Shown: positions 1-7,100 of the stretch, in pieces
Numbering within the stretch: the first letter of the stretch is position 1
Layout of the letters: each line of letters begins with the position of its first letter
Origin: an uncultured Oscillospiraceae bacterium
GTDB taxonomy: Bacteria; Bacillota_A; Clostridia; Oscillospirales; Oscillospiraceae
Direction: 5' to 3'
NCBI GenBank assembly: GCA_944386965.1
Contig: CALXDE010000171.1
Coordinates: forward strand, 1-7,919
DNA length: 7,919 bases
Translations under genes and position numbers: made by a program
Notes under the pieces: model-generated
Told to the model about the DNA's origin: nothing
The model's database searches: none
Seen by the model: only the letters and a program-made list of their open reading frames with translations

Positions 1-691
1 CCAGCAGGTCTGCGTCCCAGCGGCAGCGCTTGCTGGGCATCATCAGAATGGTGTCCCCATCCCCCACGCAGTCAAAATTCAAAAACAGGCAGTTGTCCAC
101 CTCGTTCCAGTGCCGCTTCCGGAATGCAGAAGCCCCCAGAAGATTGCGCTCATTGTTGTCCAGAAACACAAAGCACACCCGCTTGTCCCGCTCCAGCCGT
201 CTGGCCATGGCCAGCAGGGCCAGGACACCGGAGGTGTTGCCATTGGCGTTGCTCCGGTTGGCCGGCCCATAGACGCCGGTGAAGAGAATCGCCAGGGCCA
301 GCACCAGAAACAGCGGCAGCATCAGCCCCGGCTGGTTCAGGGGAAAGCTGACGGCAAACGAGAGCACCAGCGCCGCCAAGAGCATCAGCACCGCCGCTGT
401 GAAGTGGTAGGCGATATGGGCCGGCGGGTTGGTGGGGGAGATGAAGTTGGGCAAGAGCATCCGGGAGGCGGTGTCATAGTGGGCGATGAGATAGACCACC
501 GCCTTTTCCGGGTCCCCGGCCACCACATTGACACTGCCGTTGAATTTCCCATAGGTTTCCTCGCGGGCCTTCCAGCCGCTCGCGCGCAGCTCCGCCAGCA
601 GCCACTTCCGGAAGTCCGACTTCTCCGCCGCGCTCTTCCGGATGGGAAACAGCTTCAGCAGGACCCCTCTCACCCGCTCCGTATACTCCAT
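1..691 (-). CDS. M28-family peptidase homologue with inserted membrane segments, probably catalytically impaired (C-terminus outside window)
   Basis: The first 230 residues are visible; the reading frame is open to the window edge. The M28 (aminopeptidase/PA-dimer) fold is recognisable in order: an H-x-D-T motif at 71-74, an N-x-N-x-S-G-V segment at 150-156, a L-D-N-N-E-R-N-L-L-G-A segment at 178-187, and N-F-D-x-V-G at 205-210. In active M28 enzymes the second segment carries an Asp that bridges two zinc ions and the third carries an Glu-Glu pair (catalytic base plus zinc ligand). Here the bridging Asp position is Gly151 and the catalytic Glu position is Asn180, while His71, Glu181 and Asp207 remain. 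Two hydrophobic stretches, about 97-115 and 123-141, sit between motif 1 and motif 2 and probably form a membrane hairpin. The ATG at 691 follows an AAGAAGGG ribosome binding site. It is the last visible gene of the dxs operon, 26 nt after the kinase gene. Substrate unknown; a non-enzymatic role is possible. Confidence 0.75.
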   Translation of the reverse strand, partial: MEYTERVRGVLLKLFPIRKSAAEKSDFRKWLLAELRASGWKAREETYGKFNGSVNVVAGDPEKAVVYLIAHYDTASRMLLPNFISPTNPPAHIAYHFTAAVLMLLAALVLSFAVSFPLNQPGLMLPLFLVLALAILFTGVYGPANRSNANGNTSGVLALLAMARRLERDKRVCFVFLDNNERNLLGASAFRKRHWNEVDNCLFLNFDCVGDGDTILMMPSKRCRWDADLL

Positions 692-717
692 GACCGACGT
701 CCCTTCTTTCTCTCTGT

Positions 718-1227
718 CTATGGTCCAGGGAACTCCTCAGCCGCCGCTTTCGCCGTGACGCAGAGCACCACTTTATCGCCGTACTGCTCCCGGACGCGCC
801 GGAACTTGTCCTGAACGTCCTGCGTCCGGCCATCCCGGAGAATCCACCACAGAAACGCCCAGTCGAATTTTTCCTCGCAGCCGGCGGCCATGCTGGTGCG
901 GGTCCTTCCCCGGTTCTGGACATACCGCTTCACCGCCCGGTACAGACACACACGCCGGGGCAGCAGGAGCTGGATGATCCGGTCCGCCTCCCGACAGCGC
1001 CGCGCAAAGGAGAAGCGCCCCATATAGCTGCCGTCGATGACCCAGCTCTCGTGCTCCTCCAGAAATGCCTCCGTCAGCGCCTCGGCCTCCTTCGGCTCCC
1101 GCTCCTGCCAGTTGGCCTGAAACTGAATGGTATCCAGATGCAGCACCGGACAGCCATACCGCTTCCCCAGCGCTTCCGCCAGGGTGGATTTGCCCGCGCC
1201 GCTGTAGCCCATCACCAGAATCCTCAC
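718..1227 (-). CDS. P-loop kinase-like ATPase, 'DNA topology modulation protein' (FlaR-like) family
   Basis: A 169-residue protein with an N-terminal Walker A motif, G-Y-S-G-A-G-K-S, at residues 7-14. The H-L-D at 30-32, the W-V-I-D-G-S-Y segment at 62-68 and the arginine-rich G-R-T-R...G-C-E-E-K-F-D lid-like segment at 107-122 fit small adenylate-kinase-like proteins annotated as DNA topology modulation or FlaR proteins. That name is historical; the family looks like nucleotide or small-molecule kinases and the substrate here is unknown. The start is a GTG whose last base begins the recN stop (GTGA overlap, 4 nt), so translation is probably coupled to recN. No strong separate ribosome binding site is seen. 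The protein has no membrane segment and should be cytosolic. Family assignment is fairly secure, function is not. Confidence 0.8.
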   Translation of the reverse strand: MRILVMGYSGAGKSTLAEALGKRYGCPVLHLDTIQFQANWQEREPKEAEALTEAFLEEHESWVIDGSYMGRFSFARRCREADRIIQLLLPRRVCLYRAVKRYVQNRGRTRTSMAAGCEEKFDWAFLWWILRDGRTQDVQDKFRRVREQYGDKVVLCVTAKAAAEEFPGP

Positions 1228-2909
1228 AACGTCAGCCCCGCCTTATACCCCTCGGCGGCGGCAATCAGTTCCTCCGCCCCCGCCAGCATGGCGGCGGTAA
1301 CGTGCTCCCCGCCGGTGAGCCGGGCCAGCTCCGCCCGGCGCCCCTCCCGGTCCAGCACCCGGACGCCGGTAAAGGTCCGCCCATTCCGCTCCCCCTTTTC
1401 CACGCAGAAGTGGGTGTCCGCCATGGCGGCCAGCTGGGGCAGGTGGGTCACGCACAGCACCTGCCTGCGCCGGGACAGCTCCGCCAGCTTCTCCGCCACC
1501 TTCTGGGCGGCCCGACCGGAGACGCCGGTGTCCACCTCGTCAAAGACCATGGTGCCAATGGGCTCATTCTCCGCCAGCACATTCTTCAGCGCCAGCATGA
1601 TCCGGGCCAGCTCGCCGCCGGAGGCCACCTTCTGAATGGGCTTTAAGTCCTCCCCCACGTTGGCGGACATGAGGAAGCGCACCACATCGGCGCCGTTTTC
1701 CGCCGGCTCCTGTTCCGTAAATTGGATGGAAAAGCGGGCCCTGGGCATGTCCAGCTGCCGCAGCTCCTCCTGAATGCGGGCCTCCAGGCGCCCGGCGGCG
1801 TCCTTTCGGGCCCTGGTCAGCACTTCAGCCGCCTGCGCGGTCCGCTGCCGCTGCCCCTCCAGCTCCTTCTCCAGCCGGGCGATGGTGTCCCCGGCGTACT
1901 CCATCCTGTCCAGCTCCTCCCGGCACTTCTCCAGGTAAGCCAGCATGTCCTCCACCGTGGGGCCGTATTTCTTCTCCAGGCGGTAGAGGAGGTCCATCCG
2001 GCTCTCCACTGCGTCCAGCTCCGCCGGGGAAAAGTCATAGCTCTCCTCCAGGTCCCGCACGGTTTCGGCGATATCGTAGGCTTCGCTCTCCAGGGCCTCC
2101 AGCCGGTCGGAGAGCTCCTCAAACTGTCCGCCCAGATTCCGTGCCCCCCGCAGGGCGTTCTCCGCCTCCCGCAGCAGGGCCACCGCCCCCATGGCGTCCT
2201 CTCCGCCGCTCAGGCAGTAAGCCGCGCCCTGGACAGCGGAGAGAAATTTCTCTCCGTTGCGCAGGATGTTGCGCCGCTCCTGGAGCGTCTCCTCCTCTCC
2301 GCTCTTCAGCTCTGCCCGCTCCAGTTCTCCGATCTGGTGGCGCAGGGTATCCACCCGGCGCGAGCGCTCCGCCTCGTCCATCGTCAGGGCGCGGATCTGC
2401 CGCCGTGTGGCGTCCATGGCCTCATAACAGGTCCGATAGGCCGCCAACTCCCCCTCCACATGGCCGAAGCTGTCCAGGTAGTCCCCGTGGCGCTCCTCGT
2501 CCAGCAGCAGCTGCCCGTCGTGCTGGCCGTGAATATTCAGCAGGTTCCTGCCCACCTGCCGCAGCTGGGCCACGGTGATGGGCCGGCCGTTTGCCCGGCA
2601 GACATTCTTTCCATCGGCATAGATCTCCCGCTGCAGGAGCAGTTCCCCCCCGTCAGCCGCGACGCCGTTGTCCGACAGTGCCCTGAGGTCCGCCGGAACG
2701 GCGGTGAATACCGCGCTGACAAAGGCCTTGGCCGCGCCGGTGCGGATCAGATCCCGAGGTGTCCGCTCTCCCAGCACCGCGCCCATGGCGTCAATGACGA
2801 TGGACTTGCCGGCGCCTGTCTCGCCGGTGAGGGCGTTGAACCCGGCGTCAAAGGTGATGTCCGCCTCCTCGATGACGGCGATATTCTCGATATGCAGCAC
2901 CTGCAGCAT
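1224..2909 (-). CDS. recN: DNA repair protein RecN
   Basis: A 561-residue SMC-like ATPase, full length for RecN, which acts early in double-strand break repair and recombination on DNA ends in the cytosol. The N-terminus has the typical L-x-I-E-N-I-A-V-I start and a Walker A motif G-E-T-G-A-G-K-S at 29-36. A long charged middle part (roughly 150-370), rich in Glu, Arg and Leu, is expected to form the coiled-coil arms. The C-terminal head shows the ABC signature V-A-S-G-G-E at about 428-433, Walker B with F-D-E-V-D-T-G-V-S-G at about 456-465, and the V-T-H-L-P-Q switch at about 487-492. The ATG at 2909 has a GGGAGGA ribosome binding site 8 nt upstream. It follows argR after 33 nt and overlaps the next gene by 4 nt. 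The argR-recN pairing is a standard Firmicute arrangement. All key motifs are intact. Confidence 0.97.
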   Translation of the reverse strand: MLQVLHIENIAVIEEADITFDAGFNALTGETGAGKSIVIDAMGAVLGERTPRDLIRTGAAKAFVSAVFTAVPADLRALSDNGVAADGGELLLQREIYADGKNVCRANGRPITVAQLRQVGRNLLNIHGQHDGQLLLDEERHGDYLDSFGHVEGELAAYRTCYEAMDATRRQIRALTMDEAERSRRVDTLRHQIGELERAELKSGEEETLQERRNILRNGEKFLSAVQGAAYCLSGGEDAMGAVALLREAENALRGARNLGGQFEELSDRLEALESEAYDIAETVRDLEESYDFSPAELDAVESRMDLLYRLEKKYGPTVEDMLAYLEKCREELDRMEYAGDTIARLEKELEGQRQRTAQAAEVLTRARKDAAGRLEARIQEELRQLDMPRARFSIQFTEQEPAENGADVVRFLMSANVGEDLKPIQKVASGGELARIMLALKNVLAENEPIGTMVFDEVDTGVSGRAAQKVAEKLAELSRRRQVLCVTHLPQLAAMADTHFCVEKGERNGRTFTGVRVLDREGRRAELARLTGGEHVTAAMLAGAEELIAAAEGYKAGLTL

Positions 2910-2942
2910 GGATCATTTCCTCCCCCGTCCGGTAAAGGCCGC

Positions 2943-3395
2943 CTATTTCAGCATCTCCTTGATCTCCTCGCAGAAGATCTCCGCCGACTCGTTGTCCCGC
3001 ATCACCATCAATACCGTATCATCCCCCGCCAGGCTCCCCACCATATAGGGCACCTTCATGCTGTCGATGGATGCCGCTGCCGCGGAGGCCAGACCGGACA
3101 TGGTCTTGATGACCACGATGTTCTGCGCGCAGTCAATGCTGGTGATGCTCTCCCGAAAAATGGTGCGCAGCTTGTCCGCCACATTCAGGCTGTTGCGGTG
3201 GATGGAGACAGCGTAGCGGTAGCGGCCCCGGCCGATGGGCTCCTTAATGAGGTGGAGCTGCTTGATATCCCGGGAGATGGTGGCCTGGGTACAGCGGATT
3301 CCCTCCTGCTGCAGCCGCTCCAGCAGCGCCTCCTGGGTATCGATATCCTCCCTGGCGATAATGGCAAGTATCCTGTTTTGGCGGTCATTCTTCAT
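2943..3395 (-). CDS. argR: Arginine repressor ArgR/AhrC
   Basis: A 150-residue protein, the usual ArgR length. The N-terminal winged helix contains the recognition segment T-Q-A-T-I-S-R-D-I-K-x-L at 36-47. The C-terminal hexamerisation and arginine-binding domain shows G-L-A-S-A-A-A-A-S-I-D at 101-111 and G-S-L-A-G-D-D-T-V-L at 120-129; the G-D-D segment binds arginine in the family. ArgR hexamers sense L-arginine and control arginine biosynthesis and catabolism genes by binding AT-rich ARG boxes. The frame stays open to 3518, but the ATG at 3395 is preferred because it gives the family's N-terminus and has a GGGGGAA ribosome binding site 7 nt upstream (3403-3409). It overlaps the end of nadK by 11 nt. 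Nothing in the protein looks unusual. Autoregulation through the operon promoter is possible but unproven. Confidence 0.96.
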   Translation of the reverse strand: MKNDRQNRILAIIAREDIDTQEALLERLQQEGIRCTQATISRDIKQLHLIKEPIGRGRYRYAVSIHRNSLNVADKLRTIFRESITSIDCAQNIVVIKTMSGLASAAAASIDSMKVPYMVGSLAGDDTVLMVMRDNESAEIFCEEIKEMLK

Positions 3396-4260
3396 CGTAC
3401 AATTCCCCCGACATCTTTGTCCGCAAGATTTCAAAAATACTCTTATCCGACAGGCGGACCAGCACCGTCTCCTGTCTGGAGTTCTCAATACACACCCGGT
3501 CCCCGCCCCGCAGGGCAAAGGCCCGCCCCCCGTCCACCGACAAAAAGACCGGCTTGCGCCCCGCGTCCTGGGGAATCACGGTGATGTTGGTTTCCGCCGA
3601 GAGGACATAGGAGTTGGAATGGATGGTGTGGGCGCAGATGGGGCTGATCACAAAGTTCCGGGCCGTGGGCTCCACGATGGGCCCTCCCGCCGACAGGGAG
3701 TAGGCAGTGGACCCGGTGGGCGTTGCCACCACCACGCCGTCTCCCTCCAGAAAGCCCAGCAGAGCGGACCCCACATAGACACGCATCCGAATCACCCGGG
3801 CCACCGCCCCCTTGGTGACCACCGCGTCGTTGAGAGCGGTGTTGGTATAGACCCGGCGTCCCTCCCGCTCCACGGTGATGTCCAGCATCATCCGCCGCTC
3901 CCGCTTGAAATCGCCGCTGGCCAGATTCTTCAGCAGGTGCATCTCGTTGCGCTCCAGCTCCGACATGAACCCCAGGCTTCCCAGATTCACCCCCAGCACC
4001 GGAATATTCCGGGAGGCCGCGGTCTTGGCCAGGTGGAGGATGGTCCCGTCGCCGCCGAAGGCGATGATCATATCCGCCCCCCGCAGCTCCTGCTGCAAGG
4101 GCCGCAGCTCCAGTCCCGGAGCAATCACCGGATTCTCCGGTCGGAAGGGGAGGCAGAACACCACCCGCTGTCCCACCGAGCGCAGAATCTCCGCGGCCTC
4201 CCGGGCCGCCGAAAGATCCTTGTCCCGGTAGGGGTTGGGACATAAAACGATTTTTTTCAA
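3385..4260 (-). CDS. nadK: NAD kinase (ATP/polyphosphate-NAD phosphotransferase)
   Basis: A 291-residue cytosolic enzyme that phosphorylates NAD to NADP. The family signatures are intact: F-G-G-D-G-T at 68-73 (phosphate/substrate loop with the catalytic Asp), G-V-N-L-G-S-L-G-F at 90-98, N-D at 144-145, and the long glycine-rich block G-D-G-V-V-V-A-T-P-T-G-S-T-A-Y-S at 173-188 followed by A-G-G-P. The start is a TTG at 4260, supported by a strong AAGGAGGG ribosome binding site 6 nt upstream and by the family N-terminus M-K-K-I-x-L. The TTG shares bases with the tlyA stop (TTGA, 4-nt overlap), and the 3' end overlaps argR by 11 nt, so expression is likely tied to both neighbours. Size is normal. 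Confidence 0.96.
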   Translation of the reverse strand: MKKIVLCPNPYRDKDLSAAREAAEILRSVGQRVVFCLPFRPENPVIAPGLELRPLQQELRGADMIIAFGGDGTILHLAKTAASRNIPVLGVNLGSLGFMSELERNEMHLLKNLASGDFKRERRMMLDITVEREGRRVYTNTALNDAVVTKGAVARVIRMRVYVGSALLGFLEGDGVVVATPTGSTAYSLSAGGPIVEPTARNFVISPICAHTIHSNSYVLSAETNITVIPQDAGRKPVFLSVDGGRAFALRGGDRVCIENSRQETVLVRLSDKSIFEILRTKMSGELYDEE

Positions 4261-5072
4261 GTCTTTCCCTCCTTCAGCGCCTGGTGCGACTCCTCCACCA
4301 ATTGCTCCAGATCCGGGATGGAGGATGGGTCCTCCCCCCGCCGGAGATACCCCAGATATTCGATATTCCCCTCCGGTCCGCGGATAGGAGAGTAAGTTAT
4401 TCCAAGTATTGTAAAGCTGTTTTCCTTTGCATATTCCAGGAAGTGTTCCAGCACCTCCCGATGGACGGCAGGGTCCCGGACCACGCCCTTTTTCCCCACC
4501 TTTTCCTTTCCGGCCTCAAACTGCGGTTTGATGAGACAGACCACGTGTCCCCCCTCCCTCAAAAGGCCGGCAATGGCGGGAAGGATCAGCTTCAGGGAGA
4601 TGAAGCTCACATCCACCGAGGCGAAATCCGGCTCCTCCGGCACCTCCTGATGGGTGAGGTAGCGGGCGTTGGTCCGCTCCAGACAGACCACCCGCTCGTC
4701 GCTGCGGAGCTTCCAGGCCAGCTGTCCGTAGCCCACATCCACGGCGTAGACCTTGTCCGCGCCGTTTTGCAGCATGCAGTCGGTAAAGCCGCCGGTGGAG
4801 GCTCCGATGTCCATACACACAGCGCCGTGCAAATCAATGGGCCACAGCTCCATGGCCTTCTCCAGCTTGAGCCCGCCCCGGCTCACATAGCGCAGGGCGT
4901 TCCCCCGCACCTCCACCGCCGCCTCCGACGGCACCGCTGTGCCGGGCTTGTCCACACGCTGCCCGTCCACAAACACACAGCCGCTCATAATGGTAGCCTG
5001 GGCCTTCTGCCGGCTCTCGGCCAGCCCCTTCTCCACCAGCAGCACATCCAACCGCGTCTTATTCCCTGCCAT
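4257..5072 (-). CDS. tlyA: TlyA-family rRNA 2'-O-methyltransferase (S4 domain + FtsJ-like domain)
   Basis: A 271-residue protein. An S4 RNA-binding domain (about 6-65; R-L-D-V-L-L-V-E-K-G, then the S-R-Q-K-A segment) precedes a Rossmann methyltransferase domain with the SAM-binding motif D-I-G-A-S-T-G-G-F-T-D at 88-98. The K-D-K-E catalytic tetrad expected for this 2'-O-methyltransferase family can be placed at Lys69, Asp154, Lys182 and Glu238. Mycobacterial TlyA methylates 16S and 23S rRNA and sets capreomycin sensitivity; older annotations call the family hemolysin A (YqxC in Bacillus). The rRNA target here is inferred from family only. The frame extends to an ATG at 5096, but the ATG at 5072 has a GGAGGTG ribosome binding site and the expected N-terminus. 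The gene overlaps the dxs end by 14 nt and nadK by 4 nt. Confidence 0.95.
   Translation of the reverse strand: MAGNKTRLDVLLVEKGLAESRQKAQATIMSGCVFVDGQRVDKPGTAVPSEAAVEVRGNALRYVSRGGLKLEKAMELWPIDLHGAVCMDIGASTGGFTDCMLQNGADKVYAVDVGYGQLAWKLRSDERVVCLERTNARYLTHQEVPEEPDFASVDVSFISLKLILPAIAGLLREGGHVVCLIKPQFEAGKEKVGKKGVVRDPAVHREVLEHFLEYAKENSFTILGITYSPIRGPEGNIEYLGYLRRGEDPSSIPDLEQLVEESHQALKEGKT
4267..4274 (-). promoter_or_regulatory. Ribosome binding site fixing the TTG start of nadK
   Basis: AAGGAGGG lies 6 nt before the TTG at 4260, inside the 3' end of tlyA. It is among the best ribosome binding sites in the window, and it makes the rare TTG start credible; the next in-frame ATG would remove the conserved N-terminal beta strand. 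Confidence 0.85.
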
Positions 5073-6915
5073 GACACACCTCCACCGCCGCCTCATAGAT
5101 TCCCTGGGCGTCCAGCCCCAGGCTCCGCCGCAGCTGAGCGACGCTTCCCTGGGGTACGATTCGCTCCTCCAGATTCAGCAGGCGGATCTCCGCCTGTACG
5201 CCCGCCCGGGCCAGAGCGGCGCTCAGCCGCTCCCCCACGCTACCCACGGCAAAGCAGTCCTCCGCCGCCACCAGCCGCCCGGTCCGCCGGACGCTCTCCA
5301 GCGCCAGCTCCACCGGCAGCGGGGCGATGCGGTTGAGCTTGATCACCTCGGCAGAGATGCCCGCCTCCGCCGCCAGACGCTCCCCCGCCAGACACGCCTC
5401 GTCAATCAGCGTCCCATAGGCGACAAGGGTCACATCCGCGCCGGTCCGCAGCCGGTCCGCAGCCTCGCCGCTCCAGCCGGCGCGGTACGCCCCTTCCCCG
5501 CCCCGGGGATAGCGGACCGCCGCCGACCCGGTCAGATCCAGCACCGCCCGGCGCAGCATATCCTCCAGCTCCTGGTAGCTGGCCGGGGCCAGCACCGTCA
5601 TACCGGGGATCTGGGCCAGATAGCCCACATCAGCTCCCCCGTGGTGGGTGGCGCCGTCAGCCCCCACCAGTCCCGCGCGGTCCACGGCAAAGACCACGTG
5701 GAGATTCTGCAGTGCCACGTCGTGAAGGAGCATATCATATCCCCGCTGCAAAAACGAGGAGTAGACCGCGAACACCGGCAGCAGCCCCTGCTTTGCCATG
5801 CCGGCGGCCATGGCCACCGCGTGGCCCTCGGCGATGCCCACGTCAAAAAAGCGGCGGGGAAACCTCCGGCCAAAGCCTGACAGCCCTGTGCCGTCCACCA
5901 TAGCCGCCGTAATGGCGCAGACCCGGTGATCCTCCGCCGCCAGCTGCTCCATGGCGCGGCCAAACGCCGCTGAAAAATCTTCTTTTGCCCCCAGGATCGC
6001 CCCGGAAAGCGGATCAAAGGGACCCACGCCGTGAAATTGATCCGGATTGGCCTCAGCGGGGGGATACCCCTTCCCCTTCCGGGTCTTCACGTGGACCAGC
6101 ACCGGGCAGTCCAACTCTCTGGCCCACCGGAGGGTCGTGCACAGCTGCTCCAGGTTGTGGCCGTCCACCGGGCCCAGGTAGGTAAACCCCATGTCCTCAA
6201 ACATGGTACAGGGGAAGATCAGTTTCTTCACCGCAGTCTTGAGGCGGTGATTGAAGCGGTACAGCCTCTCCCCGCCGGGCAGACGCCGCAGCGCCTTCCG
6301 ATACCACTTCTTGAAGCGATAATAGCTGGAACGGGTGCGGATGTAGGCCAGATGCCTGGACATCCCTCCCACGTTGGGGGCGATGGACATGCCGTTGTCG
6401 TTCAAAATCACGATCAGCGGCTCTCCGGAAGCCCCGGCATTATTGAGCCCCTCGTAGCTGAGTCCGCCGGTGAGGGCCCCGTCACCGATCAGAGCCAACA
6501 CCTGATAATCCTGGTGCTGTAAGGTTCTTGCCCTTGCCATTCCAAGCGCCACCGAGACGGAATTGGAGGCGTGTCCGGCAATAAAGGCGTCGTGGACGCT
6601 CTCTGCGGGCTGGGGATAGCCGGAGATGCCGTTCAGCTGCCGCAGGGTGGAAAACAGCTCCCGCCGCCCGGTGAGCGCCTTGTGGACATAGCACTGATGC
6701 CCCACGTCGAACACCAGCCGGTCCCGGCTGGTGTCAAAAACCCGGTGAAGGGCCACCGTCAGCTCCACCGCCCCCAAGTTGGAGGCCAGATGTCCCCCGG
6801 TCCGGGAGACATGCTCCACCAGGAACGCCCTCAGCTCGGCACAGAGGGAATCCAGCTGACTCTGATTCAATTGTTTCACGTCCTGCGGACTGTGGATATG
6901 CTCAAGAAGCGCCAT
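5059..6915 (-). CDS. dxs: 1-deoxy-D-xylulose-5-phosphate synthase
   Basis: A 618-residue thiamine diphosphate enzyme of normal length that condenses pyruvate and glyceraldehyde 3-phosphate to DXP, the first step of the MEP isoprenoid pathway and a source for thiamine and pyridoxal in some bacteria. Visible motifs in order: G-G-H-L-A-S-N-L-G at 40-48, the ThDP/Mg motif G-D-G-A-L-T-G-G at 144-151 with N-D-N at 172-174, G-P-V-D-G-H at 248-253, the catalytic Glu363 in G-I-A-E-G-H-A-V, and the pyrimidine-domain segment D-R-A-G-L-V-G-A-D-G at 412-421. Ala422 follows where Pro is common (G-P-T-H-H-G). The frame is open upstream to 7092, but the ATG at 6915 matches the family start; its ribosome binding site is weak (AAAGG, 9 nt away). 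First gene of the operon, behind the promoter at 7101-7129 and a long structured leader. Confidence 0.97.
   Translation of the reverse strand: MALLEHIHSPQDVKQLNQSQLDSLCAELRAFLVEHVSRTGGHLASNLGAVELTVALHRVFDTSRDRLVFDVGHQCYVHKALTGRRELFSTLRQLNGISGYPQPAESVHDAFIAGHASNSVSVALGMARARTLQHQDYQVLALIGDGALTGGLSYEGLNNAGASGEPLIVILNDNGMSIAPNVGGMSRHLAYIRTRSSYYRFKKWYRKALRRLPGGERLYRFNHRLKTAVKKLIFPCTMFEDMGFTYLGPVDGHNLEQLCTTLRWARELDCPVLVHVKTRKGKGYPPAEANPDQFHGVGPFDPLSGAILGAKEDFSAAFGRAMEQLAAEDHRVCAITAAMVDGTGLSGFGRRFPRRFFDVGIAEGHAVAMAAGMAKQGLLPVFAVYSSFLQRGYDMLLHDVALQNLHVVFAVDRAGLVGADGATHHGGADVGYLAQIPGMTVLAPASYQELEDMLRRAVLDLTGSAAVRYPRGGEGAYRAGWSGEAADRLRTGADVTLVAYGTLIDEACLAGERLAAEAGISAEVIKLNRIAPLPVELALESVRRTGRLVAAEDCFAVGSVGERLSAALARAGVQAEIRLLNLEERIVPQGSVAQLRRSLGLDAQGIYEAAVEVCHGRE
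5077..5083 (-). promoter_or_regulatory. Ribosome binding site of tlyA, inside dxs
   Basis: GGAGGTG lies 4 nt before the ATG at 5072 and within the last codons of dxs. It decides for the 5072 start over the in-frame ATG at 5096 and shows that tlyA is translated from the dxs message. Confidence 0.85.
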
Positions 6916-7094
6916 TGCGGCCTGCCTTTCTGTTTCTCCGGCCCCTCTGCCCTGGTGGAAAAGGCCGCCCCAGACCGGCCCCCCCGGTCGATGGGGCTGC
7001 GCGCAAACATGGGGCGTCCCCGGTTCGGCGACGCCGGATTCCTCCAGCCGGGCGGGAGCGGAGAACCTTTCCCCGCCGCCTCCGGCTGTCAACA
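6916..7094 (-). promoter_or_regulatory. Long GC-rich 5' leader of the dxs operon
   Basis: If transcription starts about 7 nt after the -10 at 7101-7106, the message carries about 180 untranslated nt before the dxs ATG. The stretch has no convincing gene. It is rich in self-complementary segments: an upstream hairpin with arms 7051-7057 and 7070-7077, and the long interrupted hairpin at 6967-6997. I compared it by eye with the TPP, cobalamin, FMN, THF and ZTP riboswitch cores and with T-box elements and recognised none. It may be a regulatory leader of an unlisted kind or only GC-rich spacer. Confidence 0.5.
6967..6997 (-). other. Interrupted 12-bp hairpin in the dxs leader, possible attenuator
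   Basis: On the transcribed strand GCCCCA (6997-6992), a 2-nt bulge, then GACCGG (6989-6984), a five-G loop, CCGGTC (6978-6973) and TGGGGC (6972-6967). All 12 pairs are Watson-Crick. Four nt later comes TTTT (6962-6959). The T tract is short for an intrinsic terminator, so this is a candidate attenuator or mRNA-stability hairpin, not a proven one. Confidence 0.5.
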
Positions 7095-7100
7095 GGGTTC

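Noticed and set aside
3396..3518. Longer argR start at 3518
   Set aside because: It adds 41 Cys/Arg-rich residues read out of frame through nadK; the ATG at 3395 has a ribosome binding site and the canonical N-terminus.
1722..3584. A very long open frame on the plus strand, antisense to recN and argR
   Set aside because: It lies opposite two unmistakable genes, its translation is Gly/Pro/Leu/Gln/His-rich low-complexity protein with no domain, and such shadows are expected where third codon positions are mostly G or C.
5441..5462. Tandem duplication of 11 bp (CCGGTCCGCAG twice) within dxs
   Set aside because: The frame stays open and the protein has normal length and motifs, so it does not signal a frameshift; probably chance or an old slippage event in a variable loop.
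6876..7010. Small leader frame of 44 codons starting at 7010 and ending inside dxs (minus strand)
   Set aside because: It has only a GGGGA as a possible ribosome binding site, a composition no different from random GC-rich sequence, and its start lies in a predicted hairpin region. A leader peptide is not excluded but not supported.
6916..7092. N-terminal extension of dxs to a TTG at 7092
   Set aside because: The added 59 residues are Gly/Pro/Arg-rich and unlike any DXS N-terminus, and the start would sit within a few nt of the predicted transcription start; the ATG at 6915 gives normal family length.
7087..7092. Perfect TTGACA -35 hexamer on the minus strand
   Set aside because: No -10-like hexamer follows at 16-18 nt; the downstream sequence is nearly all G and C.
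6916..7094. TPP riboswitch controlling dxs, as DXS uses thiamine diphosphate
   Set aside because: The CUGAGA core and the ACCUGA-type partner of the TPP aptamer are not present in the leader.
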